Notes: generated from the letters alone by a model not told the origin. A stretch of 64,000 nucleotides of DNA from Alsobacter sp045348435 (GCF_045348435.1 NZ_CP157484.1:3782001-3846000), one strand, 5' to 3'. Shown: positions 11,688 through 21,085, counted from the stretch's first letter. Translations and numbers: made by a program.

Positions 11688-12161
11688 ATGGACAAAGTTC
11701 CGATGACCCCCTCGGGCTACAGGGCCCTCGAGGAGGAGTTGAAGACCCGCCAGCAGGTCGAGCGTCCCCGCATCATCCAGGCGATCGCGGAGGCCCGCTC
11801 CCATGGCGACCTCTCCGAAAACGCCGAGTACCACGCCGCCAAGGAGCAGCAGTCCCTGAACGAGGGCCGCATCGCGGAGCTCGAGGACAAGCTGTCGCGC
11901 GCCGAGATCATCGACGTCGCCAAGCTGTCCGGCTCGACCATCAAGTTCGGCGCGACCGTGAAGCTGATCGACGAGGACACGGACGAGACCAAGACCTATC
12001 AGATCGTCGGCGAATCCGAAGCCGACGTGAAATCCGGCAAAGTGAGCATCACCTCTCCGATCGCCCGTGCGTTGATCGGTAAGAAGACGGGCGACTCGGT
12101 GGAAGTGAACACGCCCGGCGGAGGGAAAAGCTATGAAATCGTGGATGTCGCTTTCGTCTGA
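11688..12161 (+). CDS. greA: Transcription elongation factor GreA
   Basis: A 157-residue factor that rescues backtracked RNA polymerase by stimulating transcript cleavage through the secondary channel. The N-terminal coiled coil (~10-75) carries the two tip acidic residues region (SHGDLSENAEYHAAKEQQ). The C-terminal FKBP-like domain includes YQIVGESEADVKSGKVSITS and SPIARALIGKKTGDSVEV. Two tandem ATGs exist at 11685 and 11688. The second is preferred because GGAAG at 11678-11682 is spaced 5 bases from it and the protein then starts MDKVPMTPSGY as in the family. Its 3' end overlaps the next gene by 29 bases. Confidence 0.97.
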   Translation: MDKVPMTPSGYRALEEELKTRQQVERPRIIQAIAEARSHGDLSENAEYHAAKEQQSLNEGRIAELEDKLSRAEIIDVAKLSGSTIKFGATVKLIDEDTDETKTYQIVGESEADVKSGKVSITSPIARALIGKKTGDSVEVNTPGGGKSYEIVDVAFV

Positions 12162-12660
12162 CCGACGCAGCGTCCTGCGGGCGGGGCTCGGCCTCGCCGC
12201 CGCGGCGGCCACTGTCTCGCTCGCCGGCGCCCTGCCGGCGCAGGCCCAGGGCTTCGCCATCCGGGGCGTGTCGGTCGATGTCCGGCCGCTGGAGGCCCGC
12301 GGCCTCAACGGCTTCGCCGAGGCGCTGGGCGCCGAGGTCCACCGCCAGTTCCTGGCGCAGTTCGGCGACCGCATCACCGGCGACCGCCGCGCTCCCCTGC
12401 TGATCGTGACCCTCACCAGCCTGTCGATGAACGCGTCCGCCGGTTCGGCGGGCGGCCGCGCGGGCCGGGGCGGCGGCGGAGGCGGCGAGAGCGACTACCT
12501 GCAGGGCGAAGTCAGCCTCGGCGGCCAGAGCTTCCCGCTCCTGGTGCAGCAATATTCCGGCAATGGCGGCTCCTGGCGCGACCCCAATATCGACCGCCGC
12601 CGGGTCGAGGCCCTCGCCTTCGCCTTCGCGCAGTGGTCCCGGCGCAAGATCGGCGCCTGA
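12133..12660 (+). CDS. Tat-exported hypothetical protein overlapping greA
   Basis: A 175-residue protein with a clear twin-arginine signal: SSDRRSVLRAGLGLAAAAAT followed by an AQA-type cleavage site near residue 37. The mature part begins with FAIRGVSVDVRPLEARGLNG and contains a conserved-looking ITGDRRAPLLIVTLTSLSMN. A Gly-rich loop (~100-118) and a C-terminal region with WRDPNIDRRRVEALAFAFAQ follow. Tat export suggests it folds before export. I do not recognise the family. The gene starts inside the last 29 bases of greA, in a different frame, which implies translational coupling. A strong stem-loop follows at 12684. Confidence 0.8.
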   Translation: MKSWMSLSSDRRSVLRAGLGLAAAAATVSLAGALPAQAQGFAIRGVSVDVRPLEARGLNGFAEALGAEVHRQFLAQFGDRITGDRRAPLLIVTLTSLSMNASAGSAGGRAGRGGGGGGESDYLQGEVSLGGQSFPLLVQQYSGNGGSWRDPNIDRRRVEALAFAFAQWSRRKIGA

Positions 12661-12683
12661 CATCCTCCATCCGCTTGACGACC

Positions 12684-12711
12684 AAGGGCCGGGGCCGTCG
12701 CTCCGGCCCTT
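12684..12711 (+). terminator. Terminator-like stem-loop after the greA operon
   Basis: AAGGGCCGG (12684-12692) pairs perfectly with CCGGCCCTT (12703-12711) across a 10-base loop. The 3' arm overlaps the TTGACA candidate -35 of the next gene (12710-12715), so one short segment serves both the end of one unit and the start of the next. Confidence 0.6.
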
Positions 12712-12733
12712 GACATTGGCGCGCGCCGATCCG

Positions 12734-12758
12734 ATGTGAATGAACGTTACATTCACAT
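12734..12758 (+). promoter_or_regulatory. Palindromic operator candidate upstream of the DUF2852 gene
   Basis: The arms ATGTGAATG (12734-12742) and CATTCACAT (12750-12758) are exact inverted repeats around AACGTTA, which itself contains AACGTT. A perfect TTGACA lies at 12710-12715, so the palindrome covers the expected -10 and start region. It ends 11 bases before the chosen start codon. The form and position fit a dimeric repressor site; the regulator is not identified. Confidence 0.6.
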
Positions 12759-12769
12759 GGGAGGGACGG

Positions 12770-13279
12770 ATGTCCTGCTCTGCTGCTTATGGTCGATATG
12801 AAGGCCGCGACTGGCGCGGTCGCGAGGGACGCGCCCGGTGGCGTCCGCTGGAGCTCGCCGCGATGATCGCCGGCTTCGTGTTCTTCTGGCCGGCGGGCCT
12901 GGCGATCCTGGCCTGGAAGGGCTGGAAGGAAGGCTGGTGTTTCGCCGGCTGCCGCAGCCAGGACGCCGAGCGGGGCGACCGCGTCGGCGCGCAGTGGGGC
13001 GGCTTCGGCGGCGGCGGCCAGGGCCCCGGCCCCGGCTGGCCCCGGCGCGAGCTGCGCCGCGACAGCGGCAACTCGGCCTTCGAGGACTACAAGCAGGCCG
13101 AGATCGCCCGCCTGCAGGCCGAGTTCGACCGGCTGGTCGAGGAGCAGCGCGCCTTCGGCGAGCACCTGGAGAGCCTGCGCCGCGCCAAGGACAAGGAGGA
13201 GTTCGACTCCTTCCTGGCCAGCCGCCGCGGCCCGCAGGGCGCCGCCCCCCAGGGCGCTCCCGGCCAGCCCCAGGCCTGA
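12770..13279 (+). CDS. DUF2852 family membrane protein
   Basis: A 169-residue protein matching DUF2852. An N-terminal membrane segment (residues ~23-45, LAAMIAGFVFFWPAGLAILA) precedes WKGWKEGWC. A Gly-rich linker leads to a C-terminal acidic/basic coiled coil (~110-155, FEDYKQAEIARLQAEFDRLV). The conserved tail KEEFDSFLASRR follows. Function is unknown in the family. An ATG at 12740 is in frame but lies inside the palindrome; ATG 12770 has GGAGGG at 12759-12764 with good spacing and is chosen. It is a single-gene unit closed by the strong terminator at 13300. Confidence 0.85.
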   Translation: MSCSAAYGRYEGRDWRGREGRARWRPLELAAMIAGFVFFWPAGLAILAWKGWKEGWCFAGCRSQDAERGDRVGAQWGGFGGGGQGPGPGWPRRELRRDSGNSAFEDYKQAEIARLQAEFDRLVEEQRAFGEHLESLRRAKDKEEFDSFLASRRGPQGAAPQGAPGQPQA

Positions 13280-13299
13280 CGGCGCCACGCCCATGAAAG

Positions 13300-13330
13300 A
13301 AGGGCGCGCCCTCGCGGGCGCGCCCTTTTT
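13300..13330 (+). terminator. Strong intrinsic terminator
   Basis: AAGGGCGCGCCC (13300-13311) and GGGCGCGCCCTT (13316-13327) form a perfect 12-bp stem with a 4-base loop, followed by a run of T. It ends the DUF2852 gene and can also serve the converging lactate permease gene. Confidence 0.9.
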
Positions 13331-13359
13331 CGTGGCTGGGTTGGGGCGTCGGCGCGCCC

Positions 13360-15021
<1,662 letters not shown>

Positions 15022-15132
15022 GGCGTCCCCCAGTCCCCGCCCCGGGCCGTCGAAAGCGGCGCGGATTCGATCCGCCGTGGGGCGGAGGCCGGTCGGCAAG
15101 GAGAGTCGGGAGCCGGCCGGGGGCGAGATTTA

Positions 15133-15161
15133 CACGGTCTCACCGTGCTTTCGACCGAAAG
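15133..15161. promoter_or_regulatory. Two adjacent perfect dyads in the lldP/extensin divergent region
   Basis: CACGGT-ctc-ACCGTG occupies 15133-15147 and CTTTCG-ac-CGAAAG occupies 15148-15161, back to back, roughly 110-140 bases upstream of lldP and about the same from the extensin-like gene. They are possible regulator sites. Short dyads arise by chance in GC-rich DNA, so this is tentative. Confidence 0.3.
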
Positions 15162-15286
15162 TTTCGGATATCCACCGAAGCCCTCCAGGGCGATGCGGCG
15201 GGGCGCGGCGCGATTCCTGACGCCCAAAGGACACGGCTCCGCTTTCGTTTATCGTCCTTAAAGAAACCGGTCGCATTGTCGCGATC

Positions 15287-16378
15287 ATGAGACGCGGAGT
15301 AGCCCTGTATCTAGTCGGCTCCGCCGTCCTCGGTCTGTTGTCGGGTTGCGGCATGTTCGTCTACGAGCAGCGCGCCCCGTGGCGAGACGAGGCGGAGCAA
15401 GCCTGCCTCGCCTCCAGGGCCGTGCAGGTCACCGCCTATGTGGAGCCGGCCCGGGAGATCTCCGGCCCTGGCTCCTGCGGCATGTTGCGGCCCTTCCGGG
15501 TCTCGGCGGTGGCGGACGGAACCGTCGCCTTGTCCAGAAAGGCCACCTGGGCCTGCCCGGTGATCCCCGTCATCGACGGCTGGGTCAACGAGGTCGTGCA
15601 GCCGGCGGCCGAGATGATCTATGGCAGCCGGGTGGTGGAGCTGAAGGCGGGATCCTACTCCTGCCGCAGCGTCATGAACCGCCGTGGCGGCCCGCGCTCC
15701 GAGCACGCCTTCGGCAACGCCATGGACGTGATGGCCTTCCGCCTGGCGGACGGCCGCGAGGTCTCGGTGGCGCGCGGCTGGCGCGGCCAGCAGCCGGACC
15801 AGGAGTTCCTCCGCGAGGTCTTCGTCGGCTCCTGCGAGCGCTTCACCACGGTGCTGGGCCCGGGCTATCCGCAGCACGACGACCACCTGCATCTCGACCT
15901 CGCCCGCCACTCGGGCGGGCGGCGGGTGTGCAAGCCCATCATCAAGTTCGCGCCGCGCCTCGGCGCCTATGCGGCGGCGGGCGGCGCGGTCACGCCGCGG
16001 CCGATGGGCGGCGGCTACGGGACCGCGGCGGCCTCCCGCTACGGCGAGCCCTTGCCCGGCCCGACCGACCGGCGCCCCGTCCCGCTCGGCGGCGCCCAGG
16101 CGCTGTCGCAGCCCGTCTACGGCCAGCAGAGCGGCGCTACCCGGGCGCCCGCCAACGGCCAGGGCGGATACGGCCAGGCCGGGGCGGGCCAGCCCCGCCC
16201 GGCGACCTATCCGGGCCTGCGCCCGGGCGGCCCGATGCAGCTCGAGTTCCCCGGCGCGGGCGCGAGCACGCCCGAGGGCATGGACATGGACGAGCCGACC
16301 GAGGGCGACGACGACCCCTTCGCGGCGCAGCCGACCGCGCCCTCCTGGCCTCCCACGCCGCCCCGGCGCTATCCCTGA
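15287..16378 (+). CDS. Extensin-like C-terminal domain lipoprotein
   Basis: A 363-residue protein with a lipoprotein signal (VLGLLSGC, lipidated Cys ~21), so it is anchored in an envelope membrane. Residues ~40-215 match the bacterial extensin-like_C domain, related to D-Ala-D-Ala metallopeptidases of the VanY/LAS type. Candidate zinc and catalytic residues are in SEHAFGNAMDVMAF (~138-151) and HDDHLHLDLAR (~197-207). Conserved cysteines flank the domain. The last ~140 residues are a Gly/Pro/Gln-rich low-complexity tail with an acidic patch. A role in peptidoglycan trimming is inferred from the fold; activity is not proven for the family. Confidence 0.88.
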   Translation: MRRGVALYLVGSAVLGLLSGCGMFVYEQRAPWRDEAEQACLASRAVQVTAYVEPAREISGPGSCGMLRPFRVSAVADGTVALSRKATWACPVIPVIDGWVNEVVQPAAEMIYGSRVVELKAGSYSCRSVMNRRGGPRSEHAFGNAMDVMAFRLADGREVSVARGWRGQQPDQEFLREVFVGSCERFTTVLGPGYPQHDDHLHLDLARHSGGRRVCKPIIKFAPRLGAYAAAGGAVTPRPMGGGYGTAAASRYGEPLPGPTDRRPVPLGGAQALSQPVYGQQSGATRAPANGQGGYGQAGAGQPRPATYPGLRPGGPMQLEFPGAGASTPEGMDMDEPTEGDDDPFAAQPTAPSWPPTPPRRYP

Positions 16379-16464
16379 GCCCGGCCGCGCCGTCGGCGGA
16401 TTGACAGGACGGCGCGAACGTCGCATGCGGGCCGTCGGCCCGTGCGGGCGAGCGGAGCCCGACC

Positions 16465-16728
16465 GTGCTGAACCCCGTGATGATCGAGGCGATCGGCAGC
16501 CTTGCGGCGCTGATCACCACCCTGTGCTGGATCCCGCAGGCCTGGCGGGTGATCCGCACCCGGGAGACGCGCGCCATCTCGCTGCCCGCCCAGGTGGCGC
16601 TTCTGATCGGCGTCGGCATGTGGCTGGTCTACGGCGTGCTGATGGGCATCGCCCCGCTGGTCTGGTCCAACGTCGTCACCTTCGCGCTGGTGGCCGTGAT
16701 CGTGGCCATGAAGCTGCGCTTCGGTTGA
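16465..16728 (+). CDS. SemiSWEET sugar transporter-like protein
   Basis: An 87-residue, three-helix membrane protein of the PQ-loop/MtN3 (SemiSWEET) family, which works as a dimer to pass sugars across the inner membrane. The signature PQ pair sits in TTLCWIPQAWRVIRT (~19-33). The helices are ~8-25, ~43-62 and ~66-84. Length is typical. The start is GTG 16465, supported by GGAG at 16454-16457; ATG 16480 would remove five residues and is less well spaced. The next gene is another small membrane protein. Confidence 0.88.
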   Translation: MLNPVMIEAIGSLAALITTLCWIPQAWRVIRTRETRAISLPAQVALLIGVGMWLVYGVLMGIAPLVWSNVVTFALVAVIVAMKLRFG

Positions 16729-16806
16729 CCCTCCTCGAAAGGGGCTTTACGGCGGCCTGGCGCCGCCTACTTGGCATTCTCCTTTCGCCCCCCGAGAGAC
16801 CCCCGC

Positions 16807-17163
16807 ATGCTCGCGACCCACTCCACCCTGGTCCTGCCCGTGCTGATGCTGATCGCCTCGAACGTCTTCATGACGTTCGCGTGGTACGGCCACCTGAAAT
16901 TCCCGGCCGTGTCGCTGCCGCTCGTCATCGTGGTGAGCTGGGGCATCGCGTTCTTTGAATATTGCCTGGCGGTGCCGGCCAACCGCATCGGCCATGCGGT
17001 CTATTCGGCGGCGCAGCTGAAGACCATCCAGGAGGTGGTGACGCTGGCGGTCTTCGCGGTGTTCTCCGTCACGGTGCTGAAGGAGCCGCTCACCCTCAAC
17101 CACGCCGTGGGCTTTGCGCTCATCGCCGGCGGGGCGTTCTTCATCTTCCAGGGGCCTCTCTAA
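16807..17163 (+). CDS. DUF486 (DMT superfamily) small membrane protein
   Basis: A 118-residue four-helix protein of the DUF486 family, a half-size member of the drug/metabolite transporter superfamily. Conserved segments are NVFMTFAWYGHLKF, GIAFFEYCLAVPANRIG (~55-72) and YSAAQLKTIQEVVTLAVFAV (~75-94). The last helix contains NHAVGFALIAGGAFFIFQ. The transport substrate is unknown. ATG 16807 fits the family; the frame continues to a TTG at 16771. It lies 78 bases after the SemiSWEET gene on the same strand, possibly one transcript. Confidence 0.9.
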   Translation: MLATHSTLVLPVLMLIASNVFMTFAWYGHLKFPAVSLPLVIVVSWGIAFFEYCLAVPANRIGHAVYSAAQLKTIQEVVTLAVFAVFSVTVLKEPLTLNHAVGFALIAGGAFFIFQGPL

Positions 17164-17170
17164 GGCCGCT

Positions 17171-17443
17171 TCAGCGCATGGCGAAGACGGACGGCCCCGC
17201 CCGCAGGACGTGCGCGGCCGCCGCCTGCCGGACAGGCGCGGCCTTGGCCGGCGCCGCGGCGATCGCCGTTCCGCCGGAGCGCACCGGGCCGCCGATGACA
17301 GCCGCGAGGGTTCCGGCCAGCAACGCCGCGAGCAGCGCCAGCGAGATCCGCAGCTGACGCCGCGCCTCGAAGCGCGACACGCTGAGCCGGCGCTCCGGCA
17401 GGGGCAGGCGGATCGGGTCGTCGGTGCGCGGGGTGCGGGGCAT
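17171..17443 (-). CDS. Small hypothetical membrane protein
   Basis: A 90-residue product with a basic/proline N-terminus (LPLPERRLSVSRFEARRQLR), one strong membrane helix at ~33-50 (ISLALLAALLAGTLAAVIGG) and an Ala-rich exported or cytosolic tail. The layout, positive residues before the helix, fits an N-in single-pass protein. No family is recognised and the ribosome site is weak (GAGACCCGCC before ATG). It converges on the DUF486 gene with only 7 bases between stop codons. It could be a chance frame in GC-rich DNA. Confidence 0.5.
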   Translation of the reverse strand: MPRTPRTDDPIRLPLPERRLSVSRFEARRQLRISLALLAALLAGTLAAVIGGPVRSGGTAIAAAPAKAAPVRQAAAAHVLRAGPSVFAMR

Positions 17444-17529
17444 GGCGGGTCTCGGCTCGGGTCTCGACGGCCGGGACCATGCTCTCCCCGCCTCGTCCCG
17501 CCTGTGCGCCCGCGCACATGAGAGTCCCC

Positions 17530-17586
17530 GGACCGCGAGCCTTCAGGCTCGCCCCGGGGCCGCATGCGGACCCGAAGGCCCGCGGC
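17530..17586. repeat. Palindromic repeat family C, copy 1
   Basis: GGACCGCGAGCC... at 17530-17552 is identical over 23 bases to the left arm of the copy inside the oxoprolinase gene. The right arm (about 17566-17586, GCGGACCCGAAGGCCCGCGG) is diverged. Each arm can fold by itself (GCGAGCC-ttca-GGCTCGC). The element ends just before the aatA stop codon at 17593. Confidence 0.8.
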
Positions 17587-17592
17587 GGAGGC

Positions 17593-18795
17593 TTACCGCA
17601 GGCTGGCGCAGAAGCGCTGGATCTTGCTGCAGGCTTCCTCGAGGAGCGCGTTCGAGGTGGCGTAGCTGATGCGGAAATTGGGGCCAAGGCCGAAGGCCGT
17701 GCCGTGGACCGCCGCGACGCCCTCCGATTCCAGCAGCTCGGAGACGAAATCCTCGTCGGTGGAGATCACCTTGCCGCTCGGGCCGGTCTTGCCCATCGCC
17801 TCGGCGCAGGACGGATAGACGTAGAAGGCGCCCTCCGGGGTCGGGCACTTCAGGTACTTGGCCTGGTTCAGCATCGAGACCACGAGGTCGCGGCGCTCCT
17901 CGAAGGCCGCGCGGGCCTTGGCGATGTAGTCCTGCGGACCGTTGAGCGCCTCCACGGCGGCCCACTGGGCGATGGAGCACGCGCCCGAGGTCTGCTGGCC
18001 CTGCACCATGTCCATGGCCTTCATCAGCTCCAGCGGGCCGGCCGCGTAGCCGATGCGCCAGCCGGTCATCGCATAGGCCTTGGACACGCCGTTCATGGTG
18101 AGCGTGCGGTCGATGAGGCTGGGCTCCACCTGGGCCGGCGTGGTGAACTCGAAGTCGCCGAACACGAGGTGCTCGTACATGTCGTCGGTGAGCACCCAGA
18201 CATGCGGATGGCGCACCAGCACGTCGGTGATCGCCTTCATCTCGGCGCGGGTGTAGGCCGCCCCGGAGGGGTTCGACGGCGAGTTCAGGATCAGCCACTT
18301 GGTGCGCGGCGTGATCGCCCGCTCCAGGTCAGCGGCCTGCAGCTTGAAGTCCTGCCCGATCGGGCAGTTGACGAAGACCGGCTTGCCGCCGACGAGCAGC
18401 ACCATGTCGGGATAGCTCACCCAGTAGGGCGCCGGGATGATGACCTCGTCGCCCGGGTTCAGCGTGCACACGAAGGCGTTGTAGAGCACCTGCTTGCCGC
18501 CGGTGCACACGATGGTCTGGTTGACCTTGTACTCCAGCCCGTTCTCGCGCTTGAACTTGGCCACGATGGCTTCGCGCAGCGGGTTGATGCCGGAGACGGG
18601 CGTGTACTTGGTCTCGCCGCGCCGGATGGCGTCCACGGCCGCGGCCTTGATGTTGTCGGGCGTGTCGAAGTCGGGCTCGCCGACCGAGAGGCTGATGATT
18701 TCGCGCCCCTGCGCTTTCAGGTCCCGCGCCTTCTGCGTCACTGCGATCGTGGCGGAGGGCTTTACGCGGGAGAGAGCGTCGGCGAGAAAGGCCAT
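17593..18795 (-). CDS. aatA: Pyridoxal-phosphate aminotransferase, aspartate aminotransferase type
   Basis: A 400-residue class I/II aminotransferase that moves amino groups between aspartate and 2-oxoglutarate; many alphaproteobacterial homologues also use prephenate. The cofactor lysine is in GVSKAYAMTGWRIGYAAGP (~235-252). Other landmarks are SLSVGEPDFDTPDNIK (~36-51), the PLP-contacting NSPSNPSGAAYTR (~173-185), DDMYEHLVF and the C-terminal RISYATS with the carboxylate-binding Arg. The start at ATG 18795 gives MAFLADALSRVKPSATIAV, normal for the family. The tributary upstream region holds a 15-base direct repeat (18828-18853). The Bug-type binding protein gene diverges. Confidence 0.95.
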   Translation of the reverse strand: MAFLADALSRVKPSATIAVTQKARDLKAQGREIISLSVGEPDFDTPDNIKAAAVDAIRRGETKYTPVSGINPLREAIVAKFKRENGLEYKVNQTIVCTGGKQVLYNAFVCTLNPGDEVIIPAPYWVSYPDMVLLVGGKPVFVNCPIGQDFKLQAADLERAITPRTKWLILNSPSNPSGAAYTRAEMKAITDVLVRHPHVWVLTDDMYEHLVFGDFEFTTPAQVEPSLIDRTLTMNGVSKAYAMTGWRIGYAAGPLELMKAMDMVQGQQTSGACSIAQWAAVEALNGPQDYIAKARAAFEERRDLVVSMLNQAKYLKCPTPEGAFYVYPSCAEAMGKTGPSGKVISTDEDFVSELLESEGVAAVHGTAFGLGPNFRISYATSNALLEEACSKIQRFCASLR

Positions 18796-18827
18796 GGTCG
18801 GGCTCCGAAGCAGGCTGTGGCGGTCGT

Positions 18828-18853
18828 TCCCGGAACGGCCGCTCCCGGAACGG
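18828..18853. repeat. Short direct repeat in the aatA leader
   Basis: TCCCGGAACGG occurs at 18828-18838 and again at 18843-18853, a 15-base period, 33-58 bases upstream of the aatA start codon. Nearby, CACGTCC is repeated at 18870-18876 and 18880-18886 with a 10-base period. These could be regulator sites on one DNA face or chance. Confidence 0.35.
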
Positions 18854-18927
18854 GGCGGACCCTAGTTCGCACGTCCTGTCACGTCCAGCCAAAAGCCGTG
18901 ATCAATAAGCACAAACGGAGGAATGGA

Positions 18928-19920
18928 ATGGGCTTTTCACGTCGCGCCGCGATCGCGGCCGCCGCGCTGGCTGCGGGCGCGCTGTCTTGCGCAGCTCCCC
19001 TCGGCGGCGCCCGGGCGCAAGCCTTTCCCAGCCGCACGATCACGCTGGTGGTCCCCTATCCGGCCGGCGGGCCGGTCGACGTGGTGGCCCGCCTCATCGC
19101 CCAGGAGGCCGGCACGGAGCTCGGCCAGTCGATCATCGTGGAGAACCGCGCGGGCGCCAGCGGCATCGTCGGCTCGCAGGCGGTGGCGCGCGCCGAGCCG
19201 GACGGCCACACCCTGGTGCTGGGCACCAACCAGACCCACGCCACCAACCAGAGCCTGATCAAGAGCACCTCCTACGAGGCGGCGCGCGACTTCGCCCCCG
19301 TGGCCGGCGTCGCCGACATCCAGCACGTCCTGGTCGCCCGCAAGGACCTCCCGGCCGAGACCGCCGCCGACCTCGTGAAGCTCGCCAAGGACAAGCCCGG
19401 CGCCCTCACCTACGGGTCGACCGGCAACGGCTCGGCCTCGCATCTGGCGGCGGAGCTGTTCAAGACCCGCGCCGGCGTCGACCTGCTGCACGTGCCCTTC
19501 AAGGGCGCGGCCCCGATGACGACGGAGCTGCTGGCCGGGCGCATCGACGTGGCCTTCGCCACCCTGCCCAGCGTCATCGCCCAGATCGAGGCGGGCGAGC
19601 TGAAGCCGCTCGCGGTGGCGAGCGCCAGGCGCGCCGCGCGGCTGCCGAACACGCCGACGCTCGGCGAGCAGGGCGTCCCGGGCGTCGAGGCCGACGCCTG
19701 GTTCGCGCTGTTCGCGCCGGCCAAGACCCCGGAATCCGTGGTGGACAAGCTCTACCGGGCGGTCGCGGCGGGCCTCGCCAGGCCGGCCGCCCAGGAGGCC
19801 ATGGAGCGGCAGGGCCTGACGGTGGCGATGAAGTCCCCCGCCGAGCTTCGCGCCATGATCCCTGGCGAGGTCGCCAAATGGGCCGAGGTCATCCGCATCT
19901 CGGGCGCGCGCGTCGACTGA
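18928..19920 (+). CDS. Bug-type (TctC family) periplasmic solute-binding protein
   Basis: A 330-residue binding protein of the tripartite tricarboxylate transporter family. The signal peptide (FSRRAAIAAAALAAGALSCA, cleavage near AQA, ~32) contains an RR pair and might be Tat-dependent. Family motifs are ITLVVPYPAGGPVDVVARLI (~40-59), GSTGNGSASHLAAELFK (~168-184) and HVPFKGAAPMTTELLAGRID (~192-211). It binds a carboxylate in the periplasm; the ligand is unknown. No tctA or tctB membrane gene is near, so it is an orphan, common in this family. ATG 18928 is set by GGAGG at 18917-18921. Confidence 0.93.
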   Translation: MGFSRRAAIAAAALAAGALSCAAPLGGARAQAFPSRTITLVVPYPAGGPVDVVARLIAQEAGTELGQSIIVENRAGASGIVGSQAVARAEPDGHTLVLGTNQTHATNQSLIKSTSYEAARDFAPVAGVADIQHVLVARKDLPAETAADLVKLAKDKPGALTYGSTGNGSASHLAAELFKTRAGVDLLHVPFKGAAPMTTELLAGRIDVAFATLPSVIAQIEAGELKPLAVASARRAARLPNTPTLGEQGVPGVEADAWFALFAPAKTPESVVDKLYRAVAAGLARPAAQEAMERQGLTVAMKSPAELRAMIPGEVAKWAEVIRISGARVD

Positions 19921-19930
19921 GGCGGCGCGC

Positions 19931-19964
19931 AAAAAAAAGGCCGGGCGTCTTGCGACACCCGGCC
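19931..19964 (-). terminator. Intrinsic terminator, minus strand
   Basis: GGCCGGG-c-GTC (19939-19949) pairs with GAC-a-CCCGGCC (19954-19964). On the minus strand the hairpin is followed by eight T (the A-run at 19931-19938). It would stop transcripts coming from trxB-lysR, and on the plus strand it may weakly stop the binding-protein gene. Confidence 0.75.
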
Positions 19965-20170
19965 ATTATGGAGCTGTTCCGGATCGCAACCCGAAAGCCG
20001 TCCAGAGGGGAACGGCCCGAACGCAGTCTCGACACCGGGAGGGGAGGTGGAGACTGCGACCGGAACCACCCCCTATATGCGGGTCGGGAGCTTTGCGTTC
20101 AACGCAGATGGCCTCATAACAGGCATGCGCTGCACGCGTATTGGGCGGAGACGGTCCACCGCGCGTGCGT

Positions 20171-21085
20171 TCAGTAGGTCCAGCGCTGCGCCTTGCTGAC
20201 CAGGAAGTCGCGGAAGACCTGCACTCGGGCGACGCTCTTCATCTCTTCCGGATAGACCAGATAGCTGTCGAGCGCCGGCATCTCGTCGCCATTGAGCACC
20301 TGCACGAGGCCGGCCTCCGGCTCGATCAGGTAGTCGGGCAGCACCGCGATGCCGATGCCGCGCTCGCAGGCGCGCTTCAGGGCGGTGATGTTGTTGACCG
20401 TGAGCGCCGCCTGGCGGGGATGTTTGGCGTCCCGCCCCACGGTGGTGAGCCAGTGCACGTCCTTGAGGTAGGAGGGCGTCTCACCCCCATAGGTGAGGAT
20501 CCGGTGCTCCTCCAGCTCGGAGATGTCGCGCGGCTGGCCGCGGCCCTTGATGTAGTCGGCCGACGCGTAGGCGTGGAAATGCACCGTGAACAGGCGGCGC
20601 TGGATCAGGTCCCCCTGCACCGGCTGGCGCAGCCGGATGGCGACGTCCGCCTCGCGCATCGACAGGTCGAGCTCGTCGTCGGTGAGCAGCACCTGCAGCT
20701 TGACCTCGGGATAGAGGTCGAGGAACTCGCCCAGGCGCGGCGTCAGCCAGTTGGAGCCGAGCCCCAGCGTGGTGGTGACGCGCAGCTCGCCATTGGGCTT
20801 CTCGCGGCTGTCGGTGAGCCGGGCCCGGGTGGACTCCAGCTTCAGCATCATCTCCTTGGCGGTGCGAAACAGCTGCTCGCCCTGCTCCGTGAGGATCAGC
20901 CCGCGCGCGTGGCGGTGGAACAGCGGCACGCCGAGATCGCGCTCCAGCGCCCCCACCTGCCGGCTGACCGCCGACTGGCTGAGGCCGAGCGCGTCGCCCG
21001 CATGGGTGAAGCTGCCGGCGTCGGCCGCCGTGTAGAAGATGCGGACCTTGTCCCAATCCAAGGTGTTGTGCAGGGAAAAGGGCAT
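20171..21085 (-). CDS. LysR family transcriptional regulator
   Basis: A 304-residue regulator. The N-terminal winged helix (residues ~10-70) has the LysR pattern VRIFYTAADAGSFTHAGDAL and LSQSAVSRQVGALERDLGVP. The effector-binding domain follows, with TTLGLGSNWLTPRLGEFLDL and the conserved GIGIAVLPDYLIE near the C-terminus. Effector and targets are unknown. Its ATG overlaps the trxB stop codon (TGATG), so it is the second gene of a trxB-lysR transcript. The frame runs upstream into trxB, but ATG 21085 is the natural start. Confidence 0.93.
   Translation of the reverse strand: MPFSLHNTLDWDKVRIFYTAADAGSFTHAGDALGLSQSAVSRQVGALERDLGVPLFHRHARGLILTEQGEQLFRTAKEMMLKLESTRARLTDSREKPNGELRVTTTLGLGSNWLTPRLGEFLDLYPEVKLQVLLTDDELDLSMREADVAIRLRQPVQGDLIQRRLFTVHFHAYASADYIKGRGQPRDISELEEHRILTYGGETPSYLKDVHWLTTVGRDAKHPRQAALTVNNITALKRACERGIGIAVLPDYLIEPEAGLVQVLNGDEMPALDSYLVYPEEMKSVARVQVFRDFLVSKAQRWTY

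Noticed and set aside
18928..19920. A complete tripartite tricarboxylate transporter
   Set aside because: Only the binding protein is present; neither flank encodes the TctA or TctB membrane proteins.
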